A DNA stretch of 64,000 nt from Henricia sp. BOLD:AAB3569 (Eukaryota > Echinodermata > Asteroidea > Spinulosida > Echinasteridae), in assembly GCA_037783545.1 (NCBI GenBank), contig JBBELK010000001.1, positions 124,001-188,000 of the forward strand, in the 5' to 3' direction. Within the stretch, counting starts at the first letter, position 1; each line of letters starts with the position of its first letter. The notes beneath the pieces are model-generated. The model ran no database searches. It was not told where the DNA came from and saw only the letters and a program-made list of their open reading frames with translations. Made by a program: the position numbers and the translations under genes. This document shows positions 22,601-32,295 of the stretch, one piece after another.

Positions 22601-25600
22601 TTTTCTTTAACCAGGGGTTGGTTAAGAAATATTATGCTTTCTGGTTGGGTAAACAGCGGGTTGTGTAAAATATAAGATCAGAGGGCTGTATTTTAACCAA
22701 CTATGGTTATAATTTACACCCCCGCGAAGCGAAAGTTGGTTAAAAAATTCGCCCAACCATGTCACGTGGTGTCCAGTGAAAGCTACCATTGGTTAGTGAC
22801 TCGATTGTCTGCAGGAAGGCAAGAGCGACAAAATGCCCACGCGCGTTCGTTTCGTGTGTGTGTGCCTTGTACGTGTAAAACTACTACACAAACGTATACA
22901 GGACTCGTGTCATGGAGGATGAGTTGACGGCAAATTTGCAAAATGTAGTGGTGTTTCCGAGCCGAAACGACTAATTTAAGGTAAGTTTTGCCTCGTTAAT
23001 TGTCTGGTCCGATCGTTGAATGGTGGGGGGACATTTTAAGCCGATTTCAAAGTGTTATTTTTTACCCGTACGCGCGGGTTGTCACGAGTATAACGTTACT
23101 TTCACGTTGCATGCAGCGCGCCGTGTGCAGCGAGTGCGGGCCACAAACTACATCACATGTGTACAGTACACCATACTAGCTACGCACGGCCTGTATACGT
23201 GTAACTTTTTCCCACCACTCCCGCCGGGCTGCCCCACCTAAGAGTAGGGATTATCACTTTTCGAATGACACATTCTCCACCCGTGGGGCAAAATTCGGGT
23301 TACAAACTCCCCACCCATGGGCCAAAAGATGCACGTTTTGCTCCCTGTGCGCTAAAAATTTGATTTCCATGCGTTTAAGTCCCACCCTGCAGGGGCACGG
23401 AAATCGTCGGACCTACGGGGTGGGGCATCGCTGGGTGGAGTAGCGCGGGGGAGGGATGGGGGCAGTGATAGGTGCATTATTAATAATAATAATGAATATT
23501 TGTAATGCGCCGGTATCCATCAGAAAGATTATCAGTTGCTATCAGTTTAGTATGAATAGATGGGTCACATATAGGCCTACCGCCTTTGGATCTTACTATG
23601 TTAATAGTCCTTGTTTCATTTTGTTTATCCACACAGGAGGGGCTGATTGGATCGGATCGGATTTGGCATCTTGGCAGCAACTGTTACTCGACAACAACTA
23701 TGACAGCAGAGGCCAAGGCCATAACCACTCATCATGCACATCACAGTTGATCTGACTAGGCTACTGCTAAGCAAGGCTTCGGCGTGAACCACGTCTTTTT
23801 GATCAAAGCTGCATTTTGACCACTTTTTCGACACAACTACAGGTTGTGTAAAAAAAACACTATACACTTTTAAAATTACTTGTTGTGTTTTAGTGTATCA
23901 ATATTTATTTGAGATGTTTTGACAACATGTATTTTGGATAAGTTCTCATGTGTCTTTTGGTAGCAGTTTAATTAAATTATGTCTCATGCATGACCGCACA
24001 TGAGGCAAATAAGGGTGTCGGGTGGAACACGACTTGCGCCAATTCAGTATGGCTAGGAAAAAGAAAAGGATTTGAACCAGTGCAGAGCTGCCATCCGTCC
24101 CAGATTTTGCAACAGGTTCTTCGGAAAATAATTAATTTGGTGGTCTCTTTTTTCTTCTATTCTGATGTTGGCGCAAGTCGTGTTCCACCTGACATCCTTA
24201 TTTGCCTCATGTGCGATCATGCACAGGAGAACCTATCCAAAATACATGTCAGAACATCTCATATAAATATTGGTACACTAAAACACAAAAAGTAATTTTA
24301 AAAGTGTATAATAGTTTTTTGTTTACTCACACTGTAGAACGAACTTGCCATTAATTGTAATTGCAACTCGGAAATTGTTATTTCCTAATCTGAATTTAAC
24401 CTTCCTTTGGCTGTGTAAACCACAAAAATAAAACTACGCTCTCTGACTTCATATAGTGCAGCTGAGCTAAACGTCACACAAGCATTCTCGAACTCATTGT
24501 TAACACAGTGTGATGGTGAAACATTTAAAAATGAAAATGTTTGAAGGAAGCCAAATACTTTAATTTAGAAAATACCAGTATATATTTGGCCTACACCTGC
24601 TGCTAAAGTACATACATGTACATGTACATCAAATATCACAAAATAAATAAAATAAAATAAATGTAAAACTGTCAAGTCCATCGTGTGGTGTTTGCCTTTA
24701 TTTAGTGTCCTTTATACCCAAATATCTTTTTTATAAACTTTTAACATAATAAATTAACCAACTGTTGGTAAAATATTGCCCAATTACTGTGAACAGCATT
24801 TCAGTAAAATGCCCAACCATTCGGGTATAACCAACTGCATGGTTAAAATTTACCCAACTCGGCATTAACCAACAGATTGGTTAAAATAAAATTAACCAAT
24901 AATTGGTTAAAAAGTTTAACCAACCACGTATTAAAATGTAACCAACCTGGGTTGGTTAAGGTTTTAACCAACTGTTGGGATGTTCACCTGGTAATACATA
25001 GTTGGTTAAAATTTTAACCAAGTTGGTTAAAATTTTTAACCAACGTTCTGAGAGTGTACTGTTGAATTGCTTGACCAGACCCTGAGCGGTAGTATCAATC
25101 GTTGACAAGACTGAGTTCGTTGCTTGAACTTGCTCTAAGAAAGCATATATTTGTTTATGATTTTATTGTTTTAGGGCGGACAATTGGTTGGAGGTGTCCA
25201 ACCCTACAGATAACAATCTGGGTGGTCTGTCGCCATTTGGAGAGGTATGAACACATCTGTAAGATTTGTAATACTATTTAGTCATTTAGGTAAAACTTAA
25301 GGCTATGCATGGTGGAAATCAACGTGTGTATGGGTTTACGTAGCACCATGGGTTTATGGTGCTACCGTAAACCCATACACATATTTAGTCATTTATTGGG
25401 ATTGTTTTCTTTTTTTAATACTATGGACAGCAGTGCATAGATGCATTGGCTTACTTTGAATATAAACTCCTCAAAAAAAGTTCGGAAAGTCAAGTTTGAC
25501 TGACGATTTCCCTTGAATTTGGTATCATTGGAAAGCCCTGTTATTCCTCTTTACAGTGATGTGTCATTTGTTATGATTAATCAATTGGGGGATGTGCAGT

Positions 25601-28600
25601 ATAGCGGAATACAGGGGTGGGTGTAAAGTGAAATGTCACAAAATTCAATGCTATTGTCATGTAGTGCATTCCCCTTTTACTTGGAGGATGGGAATGTGTA
25701 AATGCACTTTTTGATAATAGCAATGCATTTTGTGACATTTCACTTTACACCCGCCCCCGTATTCAGCTGTGCTGCACATCCCCCAATTGCTTAATCATAA
25801 CAAATGACACATCATCGTAAAGAGGAATAACAGGGCTTTCCAATGATATCAAATTCAAGGAAAAATTTTGTTGTGCAACAAGAGAGAAATCGTCAGTCAA
25901 ACTTTTATGGAGGAGTTTATAATCCTTGATGTGTGCTTGCGTATTTTGACTTTGGAAACGATTTAGAGCCTTCGCACAAAACCACTAAAACGTTTGAGTA
26001 TACGTAAACAAGGTGTTTTTGATAGTAGACACATCCTCGCAATAGTGCCCCTTTATCGCACTCACCTACTCGTGCGTACCGTGGCCCTGTTGAAACCGGC
26101 CCCATTTCGCTGGGGAACAAGCGACAGAAATCTTGTCGCCTCTCTGGACCAATCAGGACGCTTGACAGTGCATTGCAGGCATTCAAATGTAACGCGCGCA
26201 GATTGTAAACACATGCATGCAGTGTGATACATGTACTCGGTATTGCTGGCCGTGTCCGCGTCGGCGATTGGCTGCTATTTAAAGCATGCAGGGGAATCCG
26301 TTCCATTCACGTTGGTCAGCATGCATCACTGTTATTAATTTGACAAACTGCGGAGTAAATAAGATCATCGCCGGAAAGTTTGGTAGGAATGGGACAGTCA
26401 TAAAGAACAGAACTCAATGCAATTTCTGGAAAGTATAGAAATAGTTTCTTTTCGGCATAACATGACCAAATGGATTAAATTACATCAAAATGACAGCTGC
26501 CTCAGGGCATTGTAACGTCGCTTAGCAGAGTGGAAATTCTCTGAGATATCAGGATGTAGTATAGACAATATTGTACTCCATTGTCTATTTAAACACTTCT
26601 ATTGTGCAAATGAAGACATACTGTATGTGTTTATGAACTGCCGTGACTACATGTTGAGGCTTTGAGCATGTTGGAAAGGACAATTAATCGGTATATCATC
26701 TACCCTTTGACTGCAGACAGTTATTAGGGAGATGAACCGACTGGGGATGCTGATCGATCTCTCCCACACCTCAGTGGCAACAATGAATGACGTCTTGGAT
26801 ATAAGCGAAGCTCCGGTCATATACAGTCACTCCGCCGCTTTCGCGATATGCGAGTCTAATCGCAATGTACCTGACGATGTTCTTCGTCGAATTGTAAGTA
26901 TATAGGTTTATGCTCCCTTAAAAAGGCGGTCAAGTTTCTTAAAATACCACGTTATTTATCAGAACGAAAGTTGGTTGGAGACAGTGATCTTGTCGATAAC
27001 AAGGCACTGATCGCACAATCACTTTAGTTTGAAGACTGTTCCGCTTCAGAGATTTCGTCCAGGTCCAAGTAAAACTATTTGAACAAAGCGACCCCCGCAG
27101 TAATGAAATGTGACATTTCATGTTTGTGGGGTATATGTTAAAGGCACAGGCTACAGGACGAGCACCATGCTACACATTATATTGGCTCCATGCCAGTGCC
27201 ACACATTATCTTCGTTACTTGGCTACACATCCATGAGGCAACACTGCCAGTGAAAAATTCGGTAATTGAAGAACTTGTCTGGGTAATACACCTGAATAAT
27301 AATGCCCGACTCATCTAACAATGTCACTTTATGTCCTTTGTGTAATGAAGACCAGCTTTGTGATGAATTTCATTATGTTCTTGTTTGCACTGCACTTAGC
27401 CATGAGAGATCGAGTTTGATTAATAATTTTTACTGGACTAGGCCAAACAAAGAGAAATTGGGTTTGCTTTTTAACATAACCAGCTCCCATCAACTGTATA
27501 ACCTTGCACAATTTATAAAGATTATTTTATCCAAGTTCCCATAATAACTTGAATTGTATTTATACAGTCTTTGGATACTCCTCATTTAACTTATTTCGTG
27601 TACTTGTAAATATGTTTATTTTTCTATTAATTAACGTACTTATTATCATGTAATGTATACTGGCTCTCATACCCCTCTGGGGTCGCAGGGATAAATAAAC
27701 CATTTAACCATTCAACCATGTTTTGTTTACATGCGCAATGTAGGGAGTCTCAGGTTACTAGATGGACTAGGAAAGCACGTATATAAATAAACCTATAGGT
27801 CTATTCGGTAACTAGGGATTACGTCCCTAGCCATATACATCCACCATAGCTTGTGCAATTAAGCAGTACACTCAATTTAAACTATCTTTCAAAAACGCAC
27901 AACTTGTTCGAAGTAACAATGACATACAACACAGAATATCATTTTAACTCATTTTATAAATATCCTTTTCTTCTAAACAGGTGAAGAACAACGGGGTCGT
28001 TATGGTGAATTTCTACACGATTAACGTCAACTGTCCTCCTATGAACATATCTGACAACAGAGATGAAGCTACGATGGAACAAGTTATTGGTAAGGCCATC
28101 AACAAATCCCGCTGGAAAGTTTCTGTTTTAAAGGGGAAACGAAACAGCCGAAGTCGCAGGTCAGCAAATTCACACTTCAATTACCAAAAAGCTGCATGCA
28201 TTTGGTATAATACAACTATAGACCGTATATCGAATAGCCGCCATTTCGATTTAAACCTTTAAAGGAACGTGACCAGAGTTTCTGGAAAAAAGTTTTCGAT
28301 GTAACTTACCAATATTATCAAGTAACTCCCATACACACCTCCCATGTCCCAAAAACCCGAAAACATTCGCAATTTCCAGTAAAAAATTGAACAAAACTAT
28401 CGAGTATGCTTTCAGCGGATAAACGTTGATACTGGAAAATTAGTTTACAAATAATCGGTGGATTTTCGACGATATCCTCGGAAATATGCGGCCTAGAAGC
28501 GCGGGAGTTTCAGTTTCGTAATCAGAAAAATATAACGGATGTTATGATATAAAAATCTCATGACCCATAAGGTAAGTCCCGGGGAGTTATGGGTAAAAAT

Positions 28601-29631
28601 AAGTGATCTGGTCACACTCCTTTAACCTCTGTTTACATACCCGAACACCTTGCGACTGTACCTTGTTTCAGACTCGACGTCTAGTTTTAATTTACCATTT
28701 ATTACAGAGCACATTGAGCACATTCGGAACATCAAGAACGGAGCGGGAATCAATATTTTAGGCATCGGTTCCGATTTTGATGGCGCCCCCACGTAAGGAC
28801 ACTTTTTTAGCATTTAACAAAAAAAACATGTCATTCAGATTTATCTTCGACGTATACTCTCAGGCACAAAAATGCACAGAGTATAGGTGCATACCCATTG
28901 TATCATTTGCAATGAACTAACATTTTATTTTATTAAAGTCACAGGCTCGTCAGGAATGCGCGCGCGCCAAATTCGTGCCACGAAATACGCAGCTCCATAG
29001 CAAAGGCACGGAGCTGCGTATTTCGTGGCACGAATTTAGCGCGCGCGCATTGCTGACGAGCCTGTGCCTTTAACCAATCATTGAATGAGAAATGTTTGAT
29101 AAAGTGACATCAAAGGGGTAACAATCAATAGTTTTGGTAAGTGGTAAATTGGTAATAAATGGTGATCTTACCAGATTGCCTACGGGGTTGGAGGACGTGT
29201 CCAAGTTCCCTGATCTGATAGCAGCTCTCATCAATGATCGAGACTGGAGTGAACAGGATATCAAGAAGCTTCTGGGTGGCAACTTACTCCGGGTCTTTAG
29301 AGCTGTCGAAAAGGTAGGCTTATAATACGAAGGGAAGATCTAGTTGTTTAGCAACTTCTAGCCAATATCGTAACACCAAAGTGTAAATGAAGCTTTTATA
29401 AATTCAAACATCCTACACCTCAAAGAATGAGGCTGTGACTCGGCCATGTGCAAGTGACATACCAGATACACTGTTTTGGAAGGAAGGACTGTGCATGTAA
29501 TATCATTTTGCGTCTTGAGTCCCATTTTAAGTCAGTTGATTTCGTTTTTTTTTTCTGTACATCTATAGGTCAGAGACGACAAGAAAAATGTTTCACCTTT
29601 TGACGAGACCATTCCTCGTGACAATGTTTGA
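16488..29631 (+). CDS. DPEP1-like: Membrane dipeptidase (renal dipeptidase, peptidase M19), complete 10-exon gene
   Basis: Zinc dipeptidase of the DPEP family; the family hydrolyses dipeptides, including cystinyl-bis-glycine and leukotriene D4, at the cell surface. Coding exons: 16488-16645, 19623-19755, 20831-20963, 22079-22229, 25175-25244, 26717-26893, 27981-28089, 28708-28792, 29175-29313, 29569-29631. They sum to 1218 nt (405 aa plus stop) and every junction is in phase with GT-AG borders. Residues matching human DPEP1 (comparison from memory): metal ligands H54 and D56 (HND), E159 (EGGHS), H232 (LSH) and H253 (YSHS); substrate residues H186, R264 and D333 (SDFDG). The spacings 54-159-232-253 equal the human 20-125-198-219. 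Cysteines 105/188 and 260/292 match the two intrachain disulfides. Residues ~10-32 form a single hydrophobic helix after a short basic N-terminus. The protein ends ~20 residues after the catalytic fold, without a hydrophobic GPI-signal tail, so a type II membrane topology is inferred. Orthology to a particular vertebrate DPEP cannot be decided. Confidence 0.93.
16760..17606. mobile_element. Non-autonomous hAT-like element with 8-bp target-site duplication
   Basis: Terminal repeats TACTGCTGGGCGAATAG (left) and TACCGCCGGGCGACTAG (right, complement), 14 of 17 matching. They are flanked by perfect CTTTGCAC duplications at 16752-16759 and 17607-17614. The TIR style and 8-bp duplication are hAT hallmarks. 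No transposase is present. The interior is dominated by TCGCGATTAATCGATT words. It lies in intron 1 of the dipeptidase. Confidence 0.9.
17399..17580 (+). repeat. 41-bp minisatellite with 82-bp alternation
   Basis: GCAACTACTCGCG begins at 17399, 17440, 17481, 17522 and 17563, exactly 41 bp apart. Units alternate between GATTAATC and GAGTAATC, so the larger period is 82 bp. Each unit is itself palindromic (TACTCGCGAGTA). Confidence 0.95.
17648..17895 (+). repeat. Direct repeat, copy 1 (intron 1 of dipeptidase)
   Basis: Shares 'gcctagcaatc', 'ggttgctttatg', 'attgattctgtacttcacac', 'gccgcgtgcacca' and 'atgtgaaaggaagtac' in order with 20432-20645. The two copies flank exon 2. Confidence 0.8.
18021..18565 (+). 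mobile_element. MITE (GGGGCGGATTGCAA family), full 545-bp copy
   Basis: Terminal repeats TCTGGGGCGGATTGCAA and TTGCAATCCGCCCCAGA. The interior is rich in GACCGGTCTTA/TAAGACCGGTC words and matches the truncated copy at 2412-2856. Confidence 0.9.
18566..19622. other. Dipeptidase intron 1, distal part, no gene seen
   Basis: 18895-19045 (actgccgaagtgaatacgtc ... agccaattgcc) recurs inverted near 29790-29900 and marks another dispersed element. Nothing else is supported. Confidence 0.4.
19623..19755 (+). CDS. DPEP1-like: Dipeptidase (+) exon 2: HND metal site
   Basis: Begins after the acceptor ATACAG; completes Gly53, then HNDLAW with metal ligands H54 and D56. Ends ...SGMVGGQ before donor GTGAGT. 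Most family members read HNDLPW; here the proline is alanine. Confidence 0.92.
19831..20313. mobile_element. TIR element GGGGCGTTCGAGAT
   Basis: Ends GGGGCGTTCGAGATGCTTAC and GTAAGTATCTCGAACGCCCC with one mismatch, flanked by ATTA/TAAT. ACACCGG words recur inside; 483 bp, no coding. Confidence 0.87.
20432..20645 (+). repeat. Direct repeat, copy 2 (intron 2 of dipeptidase)
   Basis: Counterpart of 17648-17895, same orientation, ~2.8 kb away; moderately diverged. Confidence 0.8.
20831..20963 (+). CDS. DPEP1-like: Dipeptidase (+) exon 3: FWS...Cys105 segment
   Basis: Begins at [15 protein letters not shown] after acceptor TGTGTAG and ends FEFVTTAD-G at donor GTAAGT. C105 aligns with the first cysteine of the first intrachain disulfide. 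The same exon occurs inverted at 10518-10650, 29/44 residues identical. Confidence 0.92.
20964..22078. other. Dipeptidase intron 3, no gene seen
   Basis: Contains the dispersed repeat at 21139-21200 and a 'ttttttccaggagggggtcttgcc' stretch; no feature beyond that. Confidence 0.4.
22079..22229 (+). CDS. DPEP1-like: Dipeptidase (+) exon 4: EGGHS metal site
   Basis: Encodes [15 protein letters not shown] then IEGGHSID (E159 bridges the two zinc ions in the family) and THNCNTPW. H186 is a substrate-binding residue and C188 closes the first disulfide. The terminal Trp codon is split by donor GTAAGT. Confidence 0.95.
22509..25056. mobile_element. 2.5-kb TIR DNA transposon with GGTTAA-rich termini
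   Basis: Ends CACTCTCAAAACG and CGTTCTGAGAGTG, flanked by TA at 22507-22508 and 25057-25058. The subterminal 150-300 bp on each side are dense in (A/T)GGTTAA(A) on the left and TTAACCA on the right. No transposase domain was recognised in the interior, so it is non-autonomous or unfamiliar. It fills most of dipeptidase intron 4. Confidence 0.82.
23845..24330. mobile_element. Foldback element nested in the 2.5-kb transposon
   Basis: Left arm 'acactatacacttttaaaatta...gcgccaa' and right arm 'gcgcaagtcgtgttcc...taattttaaaagtgtata' are imperfect inverted copies of ~180 bp around a ~120-bp loop. Confidence 0.75.
25175..25244 (+). CDS. DPEP1-like: Dipeptidase (+) exon 5: ADNWL...GLSPFG
   Basis: Small 70-nt exon after acceptor TTTTAG. 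It encodes ADNWLEV...[11 protein letters not shown], the family's ADNW/GLSPFG segment, and ends at donor GTATGA in phase 0. It lies just after the 2.5-kb transposon that fills intron 4. Confidence 0.92.
25324..25380. repeat. Perfect-arm hairpin
   Basis: GTGTATGGGTTTACGTAGCA ... and TGCTACCGTAAACCCATACA form a ~24-bp stem around a short loop; one mismatch. Confidence 0.8.
25461..25921. mobile_element. Foldback MITE with TATAAACTCC ends
   Basis: Arms of ~200 bp: TATAAACTCCTCAAAAAAAG ... GACGATTTC, ACATCCCCCAATTG, TTTACACCC and their complements on the other side. Typical palindromic element in dipeptidase intron 5. Confidence 0.88.
25922..26716. other. Dipeptidase intron 5, distal part, no gene seen
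   Basis: A 129-codon minus-strand open frame (25917-26306) shows no recognisable domain. 'gctatttaaagcatgcagg' near 26272 looks TATA-like, but nothing supports a promoter. Confidence 0.35.
26717..26893 (+). CDS. DPEP1-like: Dipeptidase (+) exon 6: both His zinc ligands
   Basis: Carries [12 protein letters not shown] (H232), [10 protein letters not shown] (H253), C260, R264 and RNVPDD, the most conserved part of the M19 fold. Acceptor CTGCAG, donor GTAAGT, 59 whole codons. Confidence 0.95.
27302..27712 (+). mobile_element. LINE 3' end (CCHC-like cap of a reverse transcriptase ORF, plus 3' UTR)
   Basis: The plus-strand frame 27302-27544 contains [19 protein letters not shown], the C-terminal zinc-knuckle-like motif (CxxC...H...C) of L2/CR1-type LINE polymerases. 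It is followed by a 3' UTR 'ctcatacccctctggggtcgcagggataaata' and an A-rich tail; 5'-truncated, in dipeptidase intron 6. Confidence 0.75.
27981..28089 (+). CDS. DPEP1-like: Dipeptidase (+) exon 7
   Basis: [18 protein letters not shown] matches the family's VMVNFY strand; C292 pairs with C260 in the family. Acceptor AAACAG, donor GTAAGG after one base of the next codon. Confidence 0.92.
28708..28792 (+). CDS. DPEP1-like: Dipeptidase (+) exon 8: SDFDG substrate site
   Basis: Encodes [14 protein letters not shown] then [11 protein letters not shown]333 corresponds to the substrate-contacting Asp of GGDFDG in vertebrate enzymes. Acceptor TTACAG, donor GTAAGG. Confidence 0.93.
28935..29071. mobile_element. 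Foldback MITE, GCGCGC-rich arms (copy 2)
   Basis: Same family as 11478-11606: CAGGCTCGTCAGGAATGCGC ... GCATTGCTGACGAGCCTGTG, sitting in intron 8 of the plus-strand dipeptidase. Confidence 0.85.
29175..29313 (+). CDS. DPEP1-like: Dipeptidase (+) exon 9
   Basis: [19 protein letters not shown]...[11 protein letters not shown] is the typical C-terminal block of M19 dipeptidases. Acceptor TTACCAG, donor GTAGGC. Confidence 0.93.
29569..29631 (+). CDS. DPEP1-like: Dipeptidase (+) exon 10: short C-terminus and stop
   Basis: Codes for 20 residues ([10 protein letters not shown]...PRDNV) and TGA. There is no hydrophobic tail or omega-site-like run, unlike GPI-anchored vertebrate DPEPs. A candidate AATAAA lies ~440 bp downstream, near 30069. 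Confidence 0.85.
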   Translation, partial: VRDDKKNVSPFDETIPRDNV

Positions 29632-30004
29632 GAGATGAATAATACATGCAGGACCTATGTGTACGATTTGTACAGAATTTAATGGTAAATATCGGTTGAG
29701 TATCTGCGCGAACGGTTTTTATTTTAATCTCTACCAGATGCTTAAAAATGCTACGAACCACATTCATATATAGCCGAAGTTTCGTATGTAATTGGCTATC
29801 GAGCCATTGGCTAAATCACAGGGACACGGTATAGAGATTTTTAGTGTAGAGCCATTGCCTATAGCAACTAACAAAATATGACGTATTCACTTCGGCAGTC
29901 TATAGGACTTTCGGGATTGCATTCCAAAGCAAATATGTAGTACGGAAAAAATATCGTTAACGGACGGCGACGGTTGATGTGTGCATGTGGTAGTTCGTGT
30001 ACTA
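29632..30004. other. Downstream of dipeptidase stop, probable 3' UTR and start of intergenic DNA
   Basis: No gene; 29790-29900 is an inverted copy of the repeat at 18895-19045. Confidence 0.4.
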
Positions 30005-30140
30005 AACTGGGCTCAAAAAGAAACTTATCATTTTTCACATGGTCATACCTTAAAATCCTGTCCATCATAATAAACAAAAATGACACACCGGATTACTTCA
30101 ATACTCTACTCTAAACACATGTCAGTAACCAAGCAGTTGC
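30005..30140. repeat. Terminal segment of a Tc1-like element, left
   Basis: 'aaagaaacttatcatttttca', 'tggtcataccttaaaatcctg' and 'cggattacttcaatactcta' recur inverted at 32165-32295, making ~130-bp inverted ends around 2 kb. Confidence 0.75.
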
Positions 30141-30228
30141 CCAACTGACAGAACTGAAAAATGCACTGGCGCGGAACCGCTTGCTGTATCACATGTGACA
30201 GCCTGGAAATTTCGGCAACATAGAGTTT

Positions 30229-30365
30229 AAGGGCGTGTTTGTTTCGGACGAATCCGCCGATCCCGAGATCTGCGCAGATGGTTCAGCTAGATTCAACTAT
30301 GCATAGCGCTGAACCATCTGCGCAGATCGGGATCGGCGGATTCGTCCGAAACAAACACGCCCTAA
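30229..30365. mobile_element. Foldback MITE AAGGGCGTGTTTGTTTCGGA
   Basis: Nearly perfect 56-bp arms (GGACGAATCCGCCGATCCCG, ATCTGCGCAGATGGTTCAGC and complements) flanked by TTAA-like bases. Confidence 0.88.
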
Positions 30366-31858
30366 GGCACGTGAAGAAGTCAAAACAAATTGAAACTAGA
30401 GCTCATGTGCTTCACGAAGCACGGATATCAGCCTCAAATAGCTTTTATGAAAGGTTCTTCTGACCTTTGAACAATGTAGAATGTTGGGGAAACATTTGAC
30501 TGGAAATCAAGATGATGATCCATATATAGTTTTTTTGAACTGGCACTGCTCCAGTGTCACAACGCGCGCACCGGATTTGTTGTGCACGCAACGCATGATC
30601 GATCGACCAGCATATACGTACGTACAGCGTTGCCAAGAATGTACCGATATGCCTCTGTAGCTGTATGCGTAGCTAGACGCGAGTGTGGCCGTTTTCTAAA
30701 CACTTCCTTAAGTTCCTTCTTCTATACGTTCCGGCTATATGCAATTCACCATCCGAGCAATACAGCACGTGAGCGCGTAGCATAAAAACGACCAGGAGAA
30801 AGACTAGGGGGTATCGCAATTGAGCAATTGGATATACCCCTCTAGGGCACCGATGTATGTTGTGCATGGTCCTACATGTACAAACACGTACGTGCATGAC
30901 TTGTATTACTATACTGTGTGTAGCGATCGCAGAGGATCATGAATGCGCTGCATTCATACGTAAATTTGCGCGCGATACATGTACTGTATTGTGAATCACC
31001 CGATAGTGATTTCTAAAACCAGGTGATGGTATCGCACTTTTGAATTTTATTTTGTCATTGATGAAATAAACAAACAGCGAGTTCCAATAGTGACTGGACA
31101 AAAACAAATTCATTTTTTGTTATTCTGATTTGTGTAAGTTCTTCGCATGTAACTTTTTTAGTCTACATGACAAAGTTTAAAATTTCGGCCAAAACTGACC
31201 AGTGGTCAGTTTTGTCGATTTTTGGTATTTTTGAGCTCGCCATTGAACGTAGATTCCAAAAATACCACCCAAAGTTCATTTTGGACGAAGTTTAAAATTT
31301 CGGCCACTGCTGACCACTGACCACCACCTCAAAAAAATTGCGCTTCCTTGCTGACCCCGAAAATGACCTTCATGTTGCCATACGACCAAGTTGAAAATTT
31401 CGGCCACTGGACTGACCAATGACCTATAGAACTCTTAAGAAGCATTTTGTATAAGATGGGACTCGGATCAACGAAGATACTGTCCAAATTTGGCTGAAAA
31501 CGACAAAGGATTTTGGCAAATATTGGCACATATAGCATTTGGGTCATTCCAAAGAAAATGACCCGTACTGACCATTAGGTAGCCGATGGCCAAATTCTGT
31601 GAACAACCCATATGTAGCTTGGTCCAAAGATGTTACTGACCACATTTGACATTAATTGGGTCAAGACTGTGGAAGAAGAAGCATTTTATAATTTTGAAGA
31701 AAATGACCAGTAGTGACCAGTAGTTGACCATTGACATCACGTGGTGGTCACCCAAGATAGGACTCCGGTCAAGGAAGACTCTGTCCAAATCTGGTTGAAA
31801 TCGGCCACGGCGTTTTGCAGTTATTAGCAGATATGTGATGTCACGTGACCGTTTGCCC
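30366..31858. other. Intergenic stretch without a gene
   Basis: Repeated 'gaccactgacca'/'aaaatttcggcca' words at 31170-31430 suggest an old degenerate repeat; no coding signal. Confidence 0.4.
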
Positions 31859-31917
31859 GAAGAAAGAAAGAAAGAAAGAAAGAATTTAGAAAGAAAGAAA
31901 GAAAGAAAGAAAGAAAT
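31859..31917 (+). repeat. (GAAA)n microsatellite
   Basis: Two runs of AAAG/GAAA separated by 'gaatttaga'. They create spurious Lys/Glu-rich open frames. Confidence 0.95.
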
Positions 31918-31964
31918 CGGACGATCACAATATACCAGCGTGCTGCGCACGGCTGATATAATGA

Positions 31965-32164
31965 AGGTAATGTCAGTTACCCAAACACATACATCAATAG
32001 TGTGTGTGTCCACCATGTGCTTGAAAGCATTCAGTGCATCTGCTATACGCATGCTGTCCACAGGGTTTCTGATGCAGGTTTGGGGGCGATTGTTCCACTC
32101 TTCCTGTAGAGCTGCTCTGAGTGTTTGTGCTCATCCCACAATTGTTCAATCGGATTGAGATCCG
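31965..32164 (-). pseudogene. Tc1-like transposase C-terminal relic
   Basis: On the minus strand, DLNPIEQLWDEH (the block just before the last catalytic Glu/Asp of Tc1 transposases), then after frameshifts RNPVDSMRIADALNAF and HMVDTH. N-terminal and most catalytic parts are missing. Confidence 0.75.
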
Positions 32165-32295
32165 ATTGGTTACTGACATGTGTTTATAGAGTAGAGTATT
32201 GAAGTAATCCGGTGTGTCATTTTGTTTCATTTTGATGGACAGGATTTTAAGATATGACCATGTGAAAAATTATAAGTTTCTTTTTTAGCCCAGTT
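32165..32295. repeat. Terminal segment of a Tc1-like element, right
   Basis: Inverted counterpart of 30005-30140; a transposase relic begins directly inside it. Confidence 0.75.

Noticed and set aside
25917..26306. 129-codon minus-strand open frame in dipeptidase intron 5
   Set aside because: No domain, no splice or start context and no composition typical of coding; kept only as unexplained intron sequence.
31835..32158. Lys/Glu-rich 107-codon open frame
   Set aside because: It is a translation of the (GAAA)n microsatellite joined to the antisense of a Tc1 transposase relic.
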